A DNA stretch of 64,000 nt from Monocercomonoides exilis (taxonomy: Eukaryota; Preaxostyla; Oxymonadida; Polymastigidae), in the NCBI GenBank assembly GCA_001643675.2, contig LSRY02000033.1, positions 372,001 through 436,000 of the forward strand. The letters run 5' to 3'. Position numbers and translations under genes: made by a program. How positions within the stretch are numbered: the first letter of the stretch is position 1; each line of letters begins with the position of its first letter. Of this stretch, positions 1 through 15,000 are shown piece after piece. The notes under the pieces were generated by a model, which saw only the letters and a program-made list of their open reading frames with translations, searched no databases and was not told where the DNA came from.

Positions 1-3000
1 ATGCATTTTCATTGTGAGAGCAAATGAATGCAGCTTCTTGTCCATTGCAGCATGTTACATCTTGTACAATGCTTTCATATATAGAAGCTTGTTGATTAAT
101 ACCATTCAATGAAATCAATGGAACGCCTTGAGTAATAAATGATTTTATCGTGGATTTTTGAATAACCAGAATTCCATTAACAGTAAATATCGAAGTTTCG
201 AATTTGCTCAATTTAGAATGCTTATCATCAGGCAAGATCATGCAATCCTCAATCATACAAGTACCACCATTCACATTTACCAATGTTGACTTTCTGCATT
301 TCTCTTCCTGAGAATTATGTAAAATAGTTGCTTTTTTAATGCTCATTTCACCATTTTGTAGAACACTAAACATCACGCTTTTCTCATTTTCAAAGATGGT
401 ATGGATTGCTGTGTTTGCAGTTCCTTTACCTTCGATTACAATTTGCTTCTTCACTTCAATTGTTTCCTTTTCTTTATCAAACACTGGAGATAATAACAAA
501 ACTGTTCCTTGTGTCCAATCAATACTTTTTTCAACAGCAACTTTAATTGACTTGCAAGGAACTTCATTTTTAAGACCGCAATTATCATCCTCGTTCTCTT
601 TTGATTGATCAGCATTTCTAACCTTGTCTTTCATTCCAATATATTTCGGTCTGTCATGTTCCTCTTTGCTTGATCCGTAATATTTGACTCTATTATTATC
701 ATTTGTAGAAGTTAAACTTGGATAAAATGGTGACGATTCTCCATCTTCAGGCAAATCCGCTTGTGTATCTTCGATGTATGCATCCATTCCTTTTGGTGCA
801 GTATTTCCTTCAAAGAATGATCTAATCTTTGACTTATCGTTCTCAGCATTTTCAGCTAACATGTAAAATGCACCTCCCTTTTGACTTGCTTTGTTACTCT
901 TAAACTTACATAATTGAATGCTTAAAGAAGAATCAGTTGGTGTAGGAGGAATAATGTAGACTGCTCCAGCTTCATCAGAAGATGAACATGAATCAACAGT
1001 AACTGATGTCATACTGAACCTTGTTCTACAATGACAATAAATAGCACCTCCCTTTGCTTTTGTTCCCGTAACTTCGCAATGTGTAAATTCACCTCCTATA
1101 ATATCCAAAGTATTATAGAATGAATCAACTGATATTGCACCACCATGTGCAGCTTTCTTTTCCACGTCATCACCAGTTAAAGAACTTGAGCACTTACATG
1201 TTGTAAATTTGCATTGTTCAATTTTACAAACTGGTTTGTTTATGTCATCTTCCTCTCTAACAAGGTTGAGTACACCACGATTGCTCTTGCATTCAATGTT
1301 AGTAAACTCGCATTTTGAAAGTGTTGCCGTTCCACCAATTTCTATCACTGATTGAAGGAATGTGCTAGATGTTTGACCTCCAACAACACAATCTGTCATA
1401 GTCAACGAAGATCCTTTTGACTGAATAATTGCCATGATTTCAATGTTAGTATTTGATTCAAATGAAAACTTAACTTTATTTAATCTCAAGTTACCATTAG
1501 CATTAATTCTAAACACAGCAACTGCTTGATCAAAGCATAAGCCTTTGCTAAATTTAATTGGTGATTCAATAATTATATTTTCAATAGTTAATGAAGAACC
1601 GGATACAGTTAAATATCCTCCATCATCTTCACCAACGTTTGCTTGTTGCTGGCATTTAATTGTTGCAGGAGTATCTGTTTTCGTTGAAACAATCTTTAAG
1701 CCTTTTGTAAATACATATGCTTGCTCTAATGTGAATGATTTACCCGATTCAATATGAATTACAGTATTAGCTGTTCCATGTGTCATAGCATAAGGCAACG
1801 TCAAGCAAGGATAGTATTCTGGTCCACACCAAATATCGTCTCTTGGATTAGTTGACATCACATAAATGTCATCGTCTACGTAATTTTCAATTAGAGAATA
1901 TAAATCAATTGGAACAACATTGAAAATATTTCCTGAATCTAAGCCAACCATAACATTATGTGTTTTACTGAAATATCCTGCTCCAAATACATCTTCTGTT
2001 ACGTAATCCAATAGACTGGAAACTTTTAAGAACAGGCAAGTTCCATGCTTTGCTTTTCCTGTTCCTTTAAGAGTCACATCTTTTGTCAAACCACCAGACG
2101 GCATAACTGATAAATCTAAATACAATCCAGCTCCATAACCATCAGATGAAGAGCAATCACATCCCGCAAATGAAAGATCTCCACTTAATTTTAACATTCC
2201 GTTTGTTGATTGACTGATATAAGAAATAGCTCCACCTTTGTTGGATTGTGGTGATTTGCAATTCGTGAATGTACATTTGTTGATGGTAAGGAATATTGGT
2301 GCCTCTTCAGTAGAAACGCAAGTCATAATGCTTGATTCTCCATTGACATTACAGTCCGTTTGAATATTATTAAATTCAGAATCCTTCAACGATATTGTTC
2401 TAGAAGAAGCAGAGTTTACTTCCATTAATGGTACTCCATACAAATTAAATCCTTTAATTTCTATTCCATCTAATGAAAGAGAACCTCCTTTAACACTGAA
2501 TAAAGATTTTGTAAATCCTTTGACTTTCACATGTTCATCATCACTAGAAATAGTCATTTTCTGAAGAGTAATTTCTCCATTATTTGAAACTTCAAACAAA
2601 GCGGTTTCTCTGTTTGCTGCTTTTGTAGAGTCATGTTCCAAATAAAACTGAGATAATGTTAATTTTCCAGTTCCTGAAACCGCGAAAAATGCAGATTGCT
2701 GAACAGTTTCAAACACAGTGTATAATGTTGAATTATCATCAGTTTTAGGACCATTTCCTTGAATAGAAATTGTGTTATCATTAAATGTAAATGGAGTAAC
2801 TTCTTCAATGTATGATCCTTTTTTGCATTCAACAATTCCAACTTTTGTAGGAATTATCGTAAGAGCCTTATGAATTGTTTTACATCTGAATTCCGAATTA
2901 TCAGTAACACATTTCTCTTCACCAATATCATGTCCATCCTTTGGATCAACAATAAAAGATTTTCTATATTTTTTAATCCAATGTGGTTCCTGGACATGTT

Positions 3001-6000
3001 CCTCTTTGTATTCATGATAAACATATCCATCTTCAACTGTTGTCCAAGACTGAAGGAATGGAGACGCTGTTAATTTATTTGCAAGTTTGTCCAATAAATA
3101 AACATCTTTTCCATTTTCTGAAGGGTCTTTATTATTATCGAAAACAATATTTATATCTCCATTATGCGGTTTCGTCATTTCCCAATAAATACCACTTCCT
3201 TTATGGGCTTTACACTGAGAAATGGTAACAGAACTAATAGTGCATCCATCTGGAATTTGTTCCCAGTACATTGCTCCTCCTCTTGTGCCTTCAACTCCAT
3301 CTGTTCTTTTTCCAACTGAAATATCGCTTCCAGAAAATTGAACATTTACAAGTTCAAATTTACTGGTAACTCCCTCCAAATATAATGCACCTCCTCCAAT
3401 ACTCTCTTCACCTCCAAGTCCGCATCCAATAAATTGTCCACCATTAATTACAAGTGACTTTGCAGTCTTTTCGCAATAAATAGCACCTCCTTTTCCTTTC
3501 TTCTCTGTGTTAGCACACCCAGAGAATTTACAATCAAATATTGAAATCTCCATATTAGCTCCGCTAATGCTGAATACTGATGATTTTTTAGTTGATGTGA
3601 TTGAATTAAAGCTGCAAGATTGGAAATTATATGATCTTTCTCCCAAATTAAACAAACTTTCTTCGACAATTGTAACAAAAGAGCAAGTGATTGACTTGAG
3701 TAATTGTGGATTAACTTCTTTATGTATCTTTATTGGAGAGTAAGTAAATTTGGCAATACTTGTTGCAGTGGGAACAACTTCCAATGAATCGATTGACAGC
3801 AATCCTCCCTTTGCATTCAATATGGCAAAAGTGATTTCATCAGTCCCAGGATGAATAAATTGAACATCCTTCATAATCATCGAAGATGTCGCTCCATCGG
3901 TTGAAATCAATGCTCCAGTTGCAAGTGAGCACACATCTGTAAATGAATTTGGATAATCAATCCTCACATAATCAAAAGTCATTTTAGCTCTGTTCATAAT
4001 TGCAGCATCGTCTCCAAGCGCACCCTTAAGAGAACCTTCAAAAGTAATTAACGATCTTGTTGAAGCTCTACCATTGCTACTTGCAAATTTGACACCTTCT
4101 GTGAATTTCCAATCAATTCCATTTTGAACTTTAACATTTGTAACAATCAAAAATGTTTGCTCTCCAACCATGTCAAATTTATCACTTATAATGTACTTTA
4201 ATGTTTCACAAGGATAGAGAGAATCTCCGCAATATGTCAAACCATCACGTCCTTTATCTGCAACAGAAACATGAACACTTGCTTGCTTTTTGAATGTTGT
4301 ATAGTAATATGACAATTCATTTGGTTTTTCTCCTGTATATTTATCAATACCAACCTTTGCATTAGTAACTGGTTCGGGTACAAGAGTTTTAGGAACAATT
4401 TCGTTCACAATAACTCTTCTCAAATCATTGCATTCAATGAAGAAGTCATATCCAATCTTTGCTTTATTTTCAGTAAATCTTGAAGCTGCATCAATCGAAA
4501 ATTCAGAAGATCCTAAGGAAATGTAAAACGCTCCACCTTTTCCATTTTCGCTGCAAGAACATTTTGTGAATGTTGTTCCATATATGTGGAATTTTTGAGC
4601 TGCACTTCCTGATGTAAATGTAACAACACCTCCTTTAGATGACCCAGGTGATGATATTTCACTAAATGTGCATCCTTTTAATGTTAAACTATATTTGTTA
4701 TTTCCAATAGTTTGTGAATCCACAATGCATCCTCCATCTCCGCCACATCTTGAAATTGAAGAAAATGTAGTTCCTTCAAGATTAATAACTCTCTCATCCG
4801 CAGCTGTTGCTCCAACCAATCTAAACAATGGTGTTGAAGTGGACAAAAATGATTTAACTGTGCAAGATATCAAATTTAAATGTCCTTTTGTAACTTCAAA
4901 CAAAGATACTTCGAGTTTTGTTTTGTGAGAATGTTTATCGTCCGGTTGGAATGTTATTGAATCAAAAATCATAGTTCCATCTTGCAAATCAAATGGTTTA
5001 GTCTTTCTGTTTGACTCTTCAGTTGTATCATGTTGTATAATAAATGATTTTGCTGTCAATTGGCCTTTATTAACTTTCAGAAGAGATAAATGTTCATTCT
5101 CATGATTCTTAATAGTATGCAAAACAACATTTTTAGATGATGCTTGCATCATTATTTGTTTTGCTCCAATGTCAATTGTTTCGTGTTCATTCAAAAATGC
5201 ATTACTTACTAAATTAACTGTGCACTCGCACCATTCCAACGATTTATCAACTGCTAATTTAATTGTCTTACAATCTTTATTGGCCGCTAAACCGCAATCA
5301 TCTCCTTCATATGTTGATGCTTCATTTGCATTTCTCTTTCTAATATCATCTGAAATAAATGTTTTCTTAACAGCCTGAACTTGACCGTTTTCATAGAATA
5401 CTCTATTTTCTTGGACTGAATTTGTTAAACTATCATAGAATGGTGAATCCACATCTGAATTAACGCTAGCTTCATCCTTCATATAAACGTCAATACCATG
5501 ATTTGTAGCAGTGTTACTTTCGAATATGCTCTTTATGTTCTTTGCATATGTTGCACAAGAATCAGATTTGAAATAGAAAGCACCTCCATTTGAAGCAGAA
5601 TTCTTTATAAATTTGCATTGAACAATATCAGCTTTAGAACTTGCAATTATATAAATTGCTCCTGCATGCATTTTGCTTGAACATTCCTGGAACGTACTTC
5701 CAATAATCTTAAGAGCAGCAACTTTATTCAAATATAAAGCACCACCACATGCATCAGCTGCATTTGTTGCTGACCCATTAACAGAACATGATTTAAATGT
5801 ACAATCAGAAATGGTCAATGCTCCAACAAGTTCTTCTGTGCATAATGCAGCTCCTTTCCCATTTTCTTTACTTGAGCCAGAACAGATGCACTTTTCGAAC
5901 AAGCAGTTTGAAATAGCAACGTTTGCATTTATTGTTTGATCATCTTTGTCATTTTTCAATAGCATCAAACCCTGATCATCCTTTACAGTTACTGATATAT

Positions 6001-9000
6001 AATTACAGCTTGTCATTTTAACCTTACTGAAAAATACAAATGGAGTCAAGGTACAAGTTACCTGTTGCAATTCAACATTTGTTAATTGAACATCACCTTT
6101 TGTTTCTTTTATCAGACGAATTGGTATTGTATCTCCTGAAAATTGAACATGATTCATAATTAAAATACCATTAACATTGTCAACTGTAAATACAGCTGCT
6201 GGTTCAAATCTACATACAACATCAGTGAAGCTGTTAGGAACTTTAACTGTAACGTAATTAACTGTCAACTGGGAGTGAACAGTGAAAAATCCTGCTTCAT
6301 CGTTTTCAACAGTTTTCTTTGCAATTAAAGATAAAGAAGTTTTGATATCATTATCAACTGAATTAATGGTAATAACATTATTGAACACATATGGCGAATT
6401 AACATTAAATGAATGTGCTTTACCTAGATGAATAGTTCCTGTTCCTGAAAGATGCTCCATTCCATATGAAAATGATTGGCATGGATATGCTTGTGGTCCA
6501 CAATAAATATCATCATTTGGAATACTTTGATCAACAGTTTTATCATAAATATAAACATTTGATTCGCTATAATGATCATATAAAGAATACAAATCAACAG
6601 GAACAGTGGTAAACACTCCTTTTTCGTCCAGACCAACCATTTCGTTCAAATTATGTGAAAAGATTTGTTCTTTAAATACTTTTTGAATATTATTTCTCAA
6701 ATCAATTCCTTTCACAAACAATGTTTTGCCCTGTGATGCTTGATTACCATTGCATGTGAGTTTTAATCCAACAACGTTCAACTTTGGCATTACAGAAACA
6801 TCGATATAGAACGCTCCACCTCTTGAATTTTGTCCTTCAGCTTTACAGTTGGAGCTTGAAATTGTGTTCGTTAACGTTAATTTCGAAAGTGCTGATGAAG
6901 AAATAAATGAAACGGCTCCACCTTTTGCTGATTCTTGAGCTGTGCATTCAGTAAATGTACATGAGTCAACTGTTAAATCAACAGGTTGAGCATCAGTGGA
7001 GATAACACTCATAATTGAAGCATCACCTTGAACGCTACATCTAAGATTAACATTATTAATATTCACATTCTTCAACTTCAAAGCAAGTGCTCCTTCTCTG
7101 TTGCCAGAAATCAAAGGATTATATTTCAAATTGAAATTTCTAATTGATACTGATGTTAATTCAATATCTCCTCCATGTACGTTAAACATTGAAACAGTAA
7201 AGCTCTTTGATGATTGATGTACATCCTCTGTATCCAAAATAATGTTTGTTAATGTTAATTTTGCCAAATTATCAACAGTAAATAATGATGTTTCTCTGTT
7301 TCCTTCTTTCGAAGAGTTGTGAGTTATTGTGAAAAGTGAAATTCCAAACATCATGTTCGCAGAAACATGGAAAAACGCTTCATCTGATTTTTTCTCGTAC
7401 ATAGTTTTCAAAATACAATTTTCAGCTTTTGTTTCTCCCAATATAGAAACAGATTTATCTTGATATGCAAATGATGTTAACTCTTCATCATATGTTCCAG
7501 TTTTGCACGTAACTGTTCCAACCTTCCCAACAATTAGGTCTATGGCAGTATGAATATGGCGGCAAGCTTCTGCATCTGCAGCATCAGCCGCTTTACAACT
7601 ATCATCATTTTCAACTTTTGAATCAACATTATAGATAGATCTCATGTATTTCATCCAATGTTCTTTTTGTTCTGGTTCCTTTCCTTCAACTTCCAATTTA
7701 ACATTTCCAGTTTTATGATCAGAATAGCAATCTTTAAATGGGGATTCTACAAGCGACTTTGTATTATCAAATAAATGAACATAATGTTGATCATCCTCTA
7801 ATCCCTTAAATGTAACCAACAAAGTATTAACTTTGTTGGCATAAACCCAGTACAATCCCCAACCTTTCAAATCTGTAACTCCTACATGATTAATAACATT
7901 AATAACAGTATTTTCAATCTTTGTTCCTGTTGGAACTTTTTCCAAATAAATAGCTCCTCCCTTATGTAAAGCATCACAAGATGTGAATGTTGAATCAGTA
8001 ATTGACAATGTTGTCGTTAACTGTACAACACAAATAGCACCTCCATAACTTTCTTCTTTATCTTCTTCATTATGATCTTCTCCTGTTACTGAACAACCAG
8101 AGAATTCACACTTTGAAATTGTTAATCCACCTGCTCCTTTAACTCCTATTGCGCCACCTCTTCCTTCTTTTGCTTGACCAACGCAACCAGTAAATGTGCA
8201 TCCACTAATTGTGTACACAGAAGGAGTTCCTGTCAAACTAAATACTGAAGAATCATCTTTTGAAGAAATACTTGTAAATTTGGAATTAGTAATGGTAAAT
8301 TGCATTTCGTCAATTCCCATCAAGCAAGTCTCTTTTACAAATATGTTTGAAAATATAAGATTGTTAAACACATGCGATTTTACAGCTTTCTTCATGATTA
8401 TTGGAGAAGTCAAAAATTTCAATTGCCCTTCAATTCCTGTTCTTTCAACATTAACATTATCCAATAAAACAGATCCGCTTTTAATATTCAATAAAACAAA
8501 TCCGATTTCTGATCCAGTAGATCCATGATTCATATTAATATCTCTTAAGGTCAATGATGCAGATGCTCCATCACTTGTAATCAATGATCCTCTAGCTAAT
8601 GCACAAACATCATCGAATTTATCTGGAAAAGTCAATTTAATTGATTCAAATGTCATTTTTCCATTATTCAAGATTGCCTCGTTATCTTTAATAGCAGCTC
8701 TAAGATCTGATTTAAATTCCAATGTAGCCTCTTCAACCGAATATCTTGTGAATTTAACTCCTTCAACATATTTCCAACTGAGTTGTGTTTCAACATCAGC
8801 TCTATTAATAATCAAGAACACTTTCTCTCCAGCGCCAGCAAATCTATTGTTCATAATAAACTTCATTGATGAGCAAGGATAAGTTACATCACCACAATAT
8901 TCATAATTATCATTTCCTCTATCTGCAACAGAGATATGAACTTGCTCCTTTTTAAGAAATGAAGAATAGTAATAATATAAATCAACAGGTGTATCACCAG

Positions 9001-12000
9001 TGTAGTCATCTTCTCCCATTTTTGTTCCATTTTTAGTTGAGGGAACAACATCACTTCCAATAACAGATGGTATTATTACTTTCCTCAAATCATTTGATTT
9101 AATAAATATATCCGAACCATATTTTGCTGAGGTGTAAGAATATGAAGATGCTTGAATATTTACGTTATTCCAATTACTTAACTGCAGATAAATAGCTCCT
9201 CCTTTTCCTAAATCTTCATCGCATCCACATCTCACAAATTTAGTAGATCGATCAATCTTAAACACTGAAGCATCGCTATGTCCGAAATATGTAATAACTC
9301 CTCCTATTTTCGAATCTGGTGATGAAGATTCATTAAAAGTACATTTATTTATTTCAACAGCATATGTAGCTCCATTGGTACCTCTGCAAGAAATAACAGA
9401 TCCCTGGTCTCCTCCACAACATGAAATTTTCATAAACGCACAACTAGTTAAAGCCACTGAAGCTCCTGTTTGTTGCAAAGTGATTATAGAAGAATGTTCC
9501 ATTTTAAATTGTTCAATTGTGGTATCTTTCATTGTCAACTTAGCAGACACAGTAAATAATGTATTTTTAAATTTATCAGAAAGTGGCTGTCCTTTTGTTG
9601 GTGTAATGACACAATTTTCAACATTCAACTCGCCAGCAGCAACATTAAATAATCCACATTCTAATAACTCAGCTTTTTCCCAATCATGATAAATGATTGA
9701 TCCTCTCGTTGTCAACGATCCAGCATTTATCTGGAATAAATATGTATTCTTTGTAGTGAAACTAGTTTTAATTCTAGATCCTGTATCAGTTGCTCCTTTT
9801 CCTTCAATAGTTATTAATTTTCCTCCAATAATAATGGTTTTATCTTCATTATGAAATTCCTGAGCAGCGAGTGTAACAGTACATGGAGTCCAAGAAAGAC
9901 TGACATCAACACCAACAAATATTGATTTGCAAGCTGTTTTACCACTCAAACCACATTCTGCACCCTCACCGTTTTGTGTTGGATCTGCTAACCTATTTCG
10001 CACATCATTTCCAATGTACATTTTCTTATTTCCTTCGTTAGCTCCATTTTTATAATAAAGTCTTTTTTCTTCATTATTTGATGAAATAGATTCAATAAAT
10101 GGTGATTTATCATTTTCATCTCCGATTGAAGTACCTTGATCTTCAAGATAAACATCATCTCCATGAACACTTCCAACATTTTTATTAAAAACGCTTTTAA
10201 CTTTCTTTTGAAGCATCGATGCATCCTTTGCAAGCATATATATTCCTCCACCCAATTTTGCGATATTTGATTCAAATACGCATCTATCAATGCTTAAGCA
10301 ATCAACATTATTTGTAGTTTCCATGTATATTGAACCACCATTAGAGCCTGCTGTGCATTGACTAAATGTACAATCCTCGATACTTAATGAACTACACAAC
10401 TTTGAATAAATGGCTCCTCCCAATCCGTCTTTTGAAGCAGATTCGCTTGTGCAATTCAAGTTTGCAAACGTTGAAGTTTTAATGTTCAGTCCGTTAACTT
10501 TCTCTTCAACATAAATTGCTGTTCCTTTTGGAACTTTATCTGTTCCTCCAATGCTCGTCATTCCTGAAAAAGTACAATCTTCAATGACACATTTGGCTGA
10601 CATTGGTCCTGTCTTAGCATCATCATCATGTCTTAATGCAATCAACCCTTCCTCCATTAATTTGAATGTACCCCTCAAAAATTTGCAATTTTTAATATTA
10701 GATACTCCTCCAAGATCAAAAGGAGGAACGCTATATGTTGTTGAAACATTCAAAATCACACCATCCAAATCCAAATTACCATTTATCTCTTTGACAAGAC
10801 TCATACTCATGATTGATCCACTTGAAAAATTAAATTTCGAATTTTGAATTGTCAAATGTCCATTTTCTTGGATTCTAAAGACAGAAGTAGGTTCGTACAT
10901 ACAAACTTTTTTCGTAATTGTCTTTGGAAATACAAAATCGATCATGTCGAATTTCAATGAACCAGCATCAATCGTAACTATAGCTGCATCATCACTTGTA
11001 ACATCCAAAGGATTGATTATTATTGTTGCAGAACTCTTTGAATCAATTGGATCAAATGAAATCCTTCCAGAAATAGTTAAGACTTTTTCAAGTGAATGAT
11101 TTTTCAATTGTTCAATATGAACATTAGTAACTTGTCCAACTTGTAAATGTTTTTCAATTACATGTGAAAATGTTTTGCATGGATAAGTCTTTGGTCCACA
11201 ATAAATTGCATCAACAGGATCAGTTGTTCCAATGTTCACAGTTGTAACATAAATGTCTGTATCAGTAAATTCTGTAAATAACGAATAAAGATCAACAGGA
11301 TATTTCTTAAAGTATGGAGTATCAAGACCAACCATTTGATGCATTTCGTTACTAAGATGAGCAGGTGTGAACATTTTTTCAGTTACAAATGTTTTTAAAT
11401 CAGGAGCTTTAACAAATAAAGTCTTTCCATCAGACGCAGAATTAGCATTCGTTCCAAAAGTTCCTGTCAATTCTGTGTTTGGAGATGTTTTATTAATTTC
11501 CACATAAACAGCTCCACCTAATGAATTAACTCCTTGAGCTTCGCATGCATGGAAATTATTTGTGTTAGTGATTTTCAACAAATGTGTTTCTGAAGTTGAA
11601 ATGAAACAAATTGCTCCTCCTTTAACAGACTCTTGAGAAACGCATTCGTCAAATGTACATCCATCAATATTTAGTTGGACATTTCCAACTTTGCTATCAG
11701 ATCCAATAGATATAACTGATGCTTCTCCAGATACAGAACATCTGAGATGAATGTTTGAAAATTCAGTATTTCTAAAGTTATATGTTGTGGCTGTTGTACG
11801 TGACCCAGCAATCAAAGGACTTCCATTCAAATGAAAACCACTAACTTTAGAATCGCTTAACGTTAAAGTTCCTCCTGTAACAGAAAATACTTGCGTTGTG
11901 AAGCTTTTTATTGGAGTATGATCTTGTCCTTCAGTGTGAATATCACAAGCAACCAAATTGAGCTCTCCGTTTCCAGAAATATCAAACAAAGAAATATCTC

Positions 12001-15000
12001 TATTTTGTCTATTTGAAGAATAATGAGTAAAATCGAAATTTTCAATTGTCACTCCACCTGCACATGAAATTACAAATAATGCAGTTTGTTTATCAACAAA
12101 ATTAGTCCTAACCTTAATTTTGTTTGGACCTTCAAAAGGTCTGAGAATAAAACCTCCAATTCGATCATTAATTGGCTTCTTTTCTTCGTAATATCTTTCT
12201 TTATCTCCATCCTTTGTCATGTACACAACTTGAATAACAGCTTTAACATTATTAGCAAGTATACTCACTCCTCTTCCGATGGTTTTACAGTCTTTTGTTT
12301 CATCCTCTAACTTGCATCCATCTTTATCAGGATCGTCTTTTCCGTCCATACCATTAACCTTATATGTTGATCTACGATAAGAAATCCAATTAAAAGAATT
12401 ATCATTTCCGTTTTCGTTTATGATAAGAGAATTTTCTTTTGTAGTTGTCCATGAAGACGCAAACCATTTTTGTTGAATTGCAGCTGGTTTTTGAATATAA
12501 ACATCCACTCCTGTTGCTCCTTCATTACTCAAAAACACCATTGTTGCAACAACTGTTAAGTCATTATTGATGTTCGTCATGTACAATGCTCCACCTTTTG
12601 CAGCATTGCATTTTGAAAATGTGACATCTGTAAATCTAGATGTTGCAGGAATTTCAGAAACAAATACAGCTCCTCCGTTTTCATCAGCCTTGCATGTTGT
12701 AAATTTAATGTTGTTGAAATTAAAGGTTGTTGTAATTCCGCTCACATAAATTGCTCCACCACTTTTTGAAGTGGTGCAAGTTGTAAATTCTGAGTTTTGA
12801 ATTGTAAGAGAAGTCAATGATTTTTCAAATCCAATTGCTCCTCCTTTTGCATTTTCTCCATTTGATTTACATTCATCAAACTTGCAATCGCTTAAACTAA
12901 CAGTGGATGCTCCCTTCTTATCATAAAACACAGCAGCAGTAGTTCCTGTAACACTCTTTGCTTCCAAATTATTGCAGGTAAATGAATTTCCATTTAATTC
13001 AAATAAACTTCCTTTTTTAATGGAAATACTATCCAATTTGATATCTTTCATGGTTGTAATTTTTGCATTTTCTTCGAAAATAAATGGTGATTCATCAAAT
13101 GATATCGCGTTGTTTTGAATTCCATCTTGATAATTCATTTTAAAGAGAGTAAATGATACTGAACCTTTTGAAAATACACCAAATTTAAATGGCATATCTA
13201 ATCCTCCACCAGAAATATAAACATCATTGAAAACCACATTTGCTGAAGTATCCCCTTTCAGTAACATTCCTGGTTTACATGTTGACGAAAATGCATTTGG
13301 AATATTAATGCTAATTGTGTCAAAAGTAATTTTGTTTCTAATTAGCATTACCTCTCCATCTTTTTCATATACATTTAAAGAAGCTGGGAAAGAAAGCACA
13401 CTCCTACTTCCAGCAACGCTTGTAAATTTGTATGCCAAAGACCAAGTTAACGCACTTTCCATATTTGCTCCATTAATAACAGTAAAGATTTGTTCTCCGT
13501 TTTTGTTATGTCGATTATTCATGATGAACGATAAAGTTTTGCAAGGATATACATTTCCCCCACAATAATCATAACCGTCATTTCCTTGATCGCTTGATGA
13601 AACTGCAACATTGTTACTTTTAGTAAACGCTGTGTAGAAGAAGCTTAAATCTATGCCATTGTCCCCTGTATATGTATCATCACCCATTCTCAGCTTTGCA
13701 GCAACGCTTCCAATAACTTTTGGAACTTTATCAGCTGTAATTAAAGGTCTAAGATCATTTGCATGAATCCACATATCAGATCCTAATGCTGCCTTGTTTG
13801 TAGTAAATGTAATTGTATCCTCCATCTTTAAGGTTGATGCACTTGATAGATCCATGTAAATAGCTCCTCCTCTCCCCTTCTCGCAGCTGCAATTTGTAAA
13901 TGTTGTTTTTCCTAAAATTGAAACTTTGGAGCTTGCATCTGCACTAATATAAACAGCACCACCTTTTGAAGATATTTTTGCAGTATTATTTTTGAAAGAA
14001 CATCCATCAATTGTAATTGCAGAATTTAATTGTACCAATTTGGCTTCAATAACCGAAGCACCATCTGAGCAATCTCTCTCGCAATATGAAAAACTGGACT
14101 TAATAAATTTAATTTCTTTACAATCACTAATTTGAATAACTGGAAATCCTCTCAAGTAAAACTTATCAACAGAAACCGAATCAAATGTTACTGATCCATC
14201 AGAAATTGAAAACAATGCAGCATTAAACAGCATTCCAGTATTTTTATGTGCGTTATCTGCCTTTACAGCAACATCATATAAACTGATAATAGCTTCCTGA
14301 TTAGTAACTGTCATTAATGAAACCTTTTCGTTGTTTTTATCTGTAGACATGTGCATTAAAGTCAATTTTTCAAGGCCAAATTTGCAACCATCTCCAATAG
14401 CAAATAAACTCTTTGAATCCTCTTCTAAAATCACTTGAATAATGCTCGATTTGCTTGCACCTCTAATTGTTTGTGAAACACCTTGTGCAGGACTCAATGT
14501 TTTATCATCGTGAGTATATGTTCCAATCAAAAGAGAAACAACAGTGGGTCTAAATTTAAAGCTTTTTTCCATTGCGATTTTAATTGTTTTGCATCTTGTT
14601 GTTTCTGTAAATCCACAATTGTCATCATCTTTCCCATGTTCATTATCAAGATCAACTTCTCGAACGAGAGGTCCATATTTTGGCCATTCTTCATGTTTAT
14701 CTTGATGATAAAACCAGTTTTTCTGAGCATTTGTAACAGATTCTGCATCAAATGGATTTCCTTGAAGATTTTTAGCTGTGTCCATACAGCAAACATCAAA
14801 ACCTTGTTTTGTTTTATCCGTATGATCTGCAACAAAATTATCAACGAATAAAACCTTTTTAAATGGTTGTGTATCTGTTAACGCATCCACAATAGTATAA
14901 TAAATAGCACCTCCATATGAAGCTCCACATTTTTCGAAAATAACATTGTTCATTGTAAAAGATGAAGTTGCATCAAAATGAATTGCACCACCTTCATTAG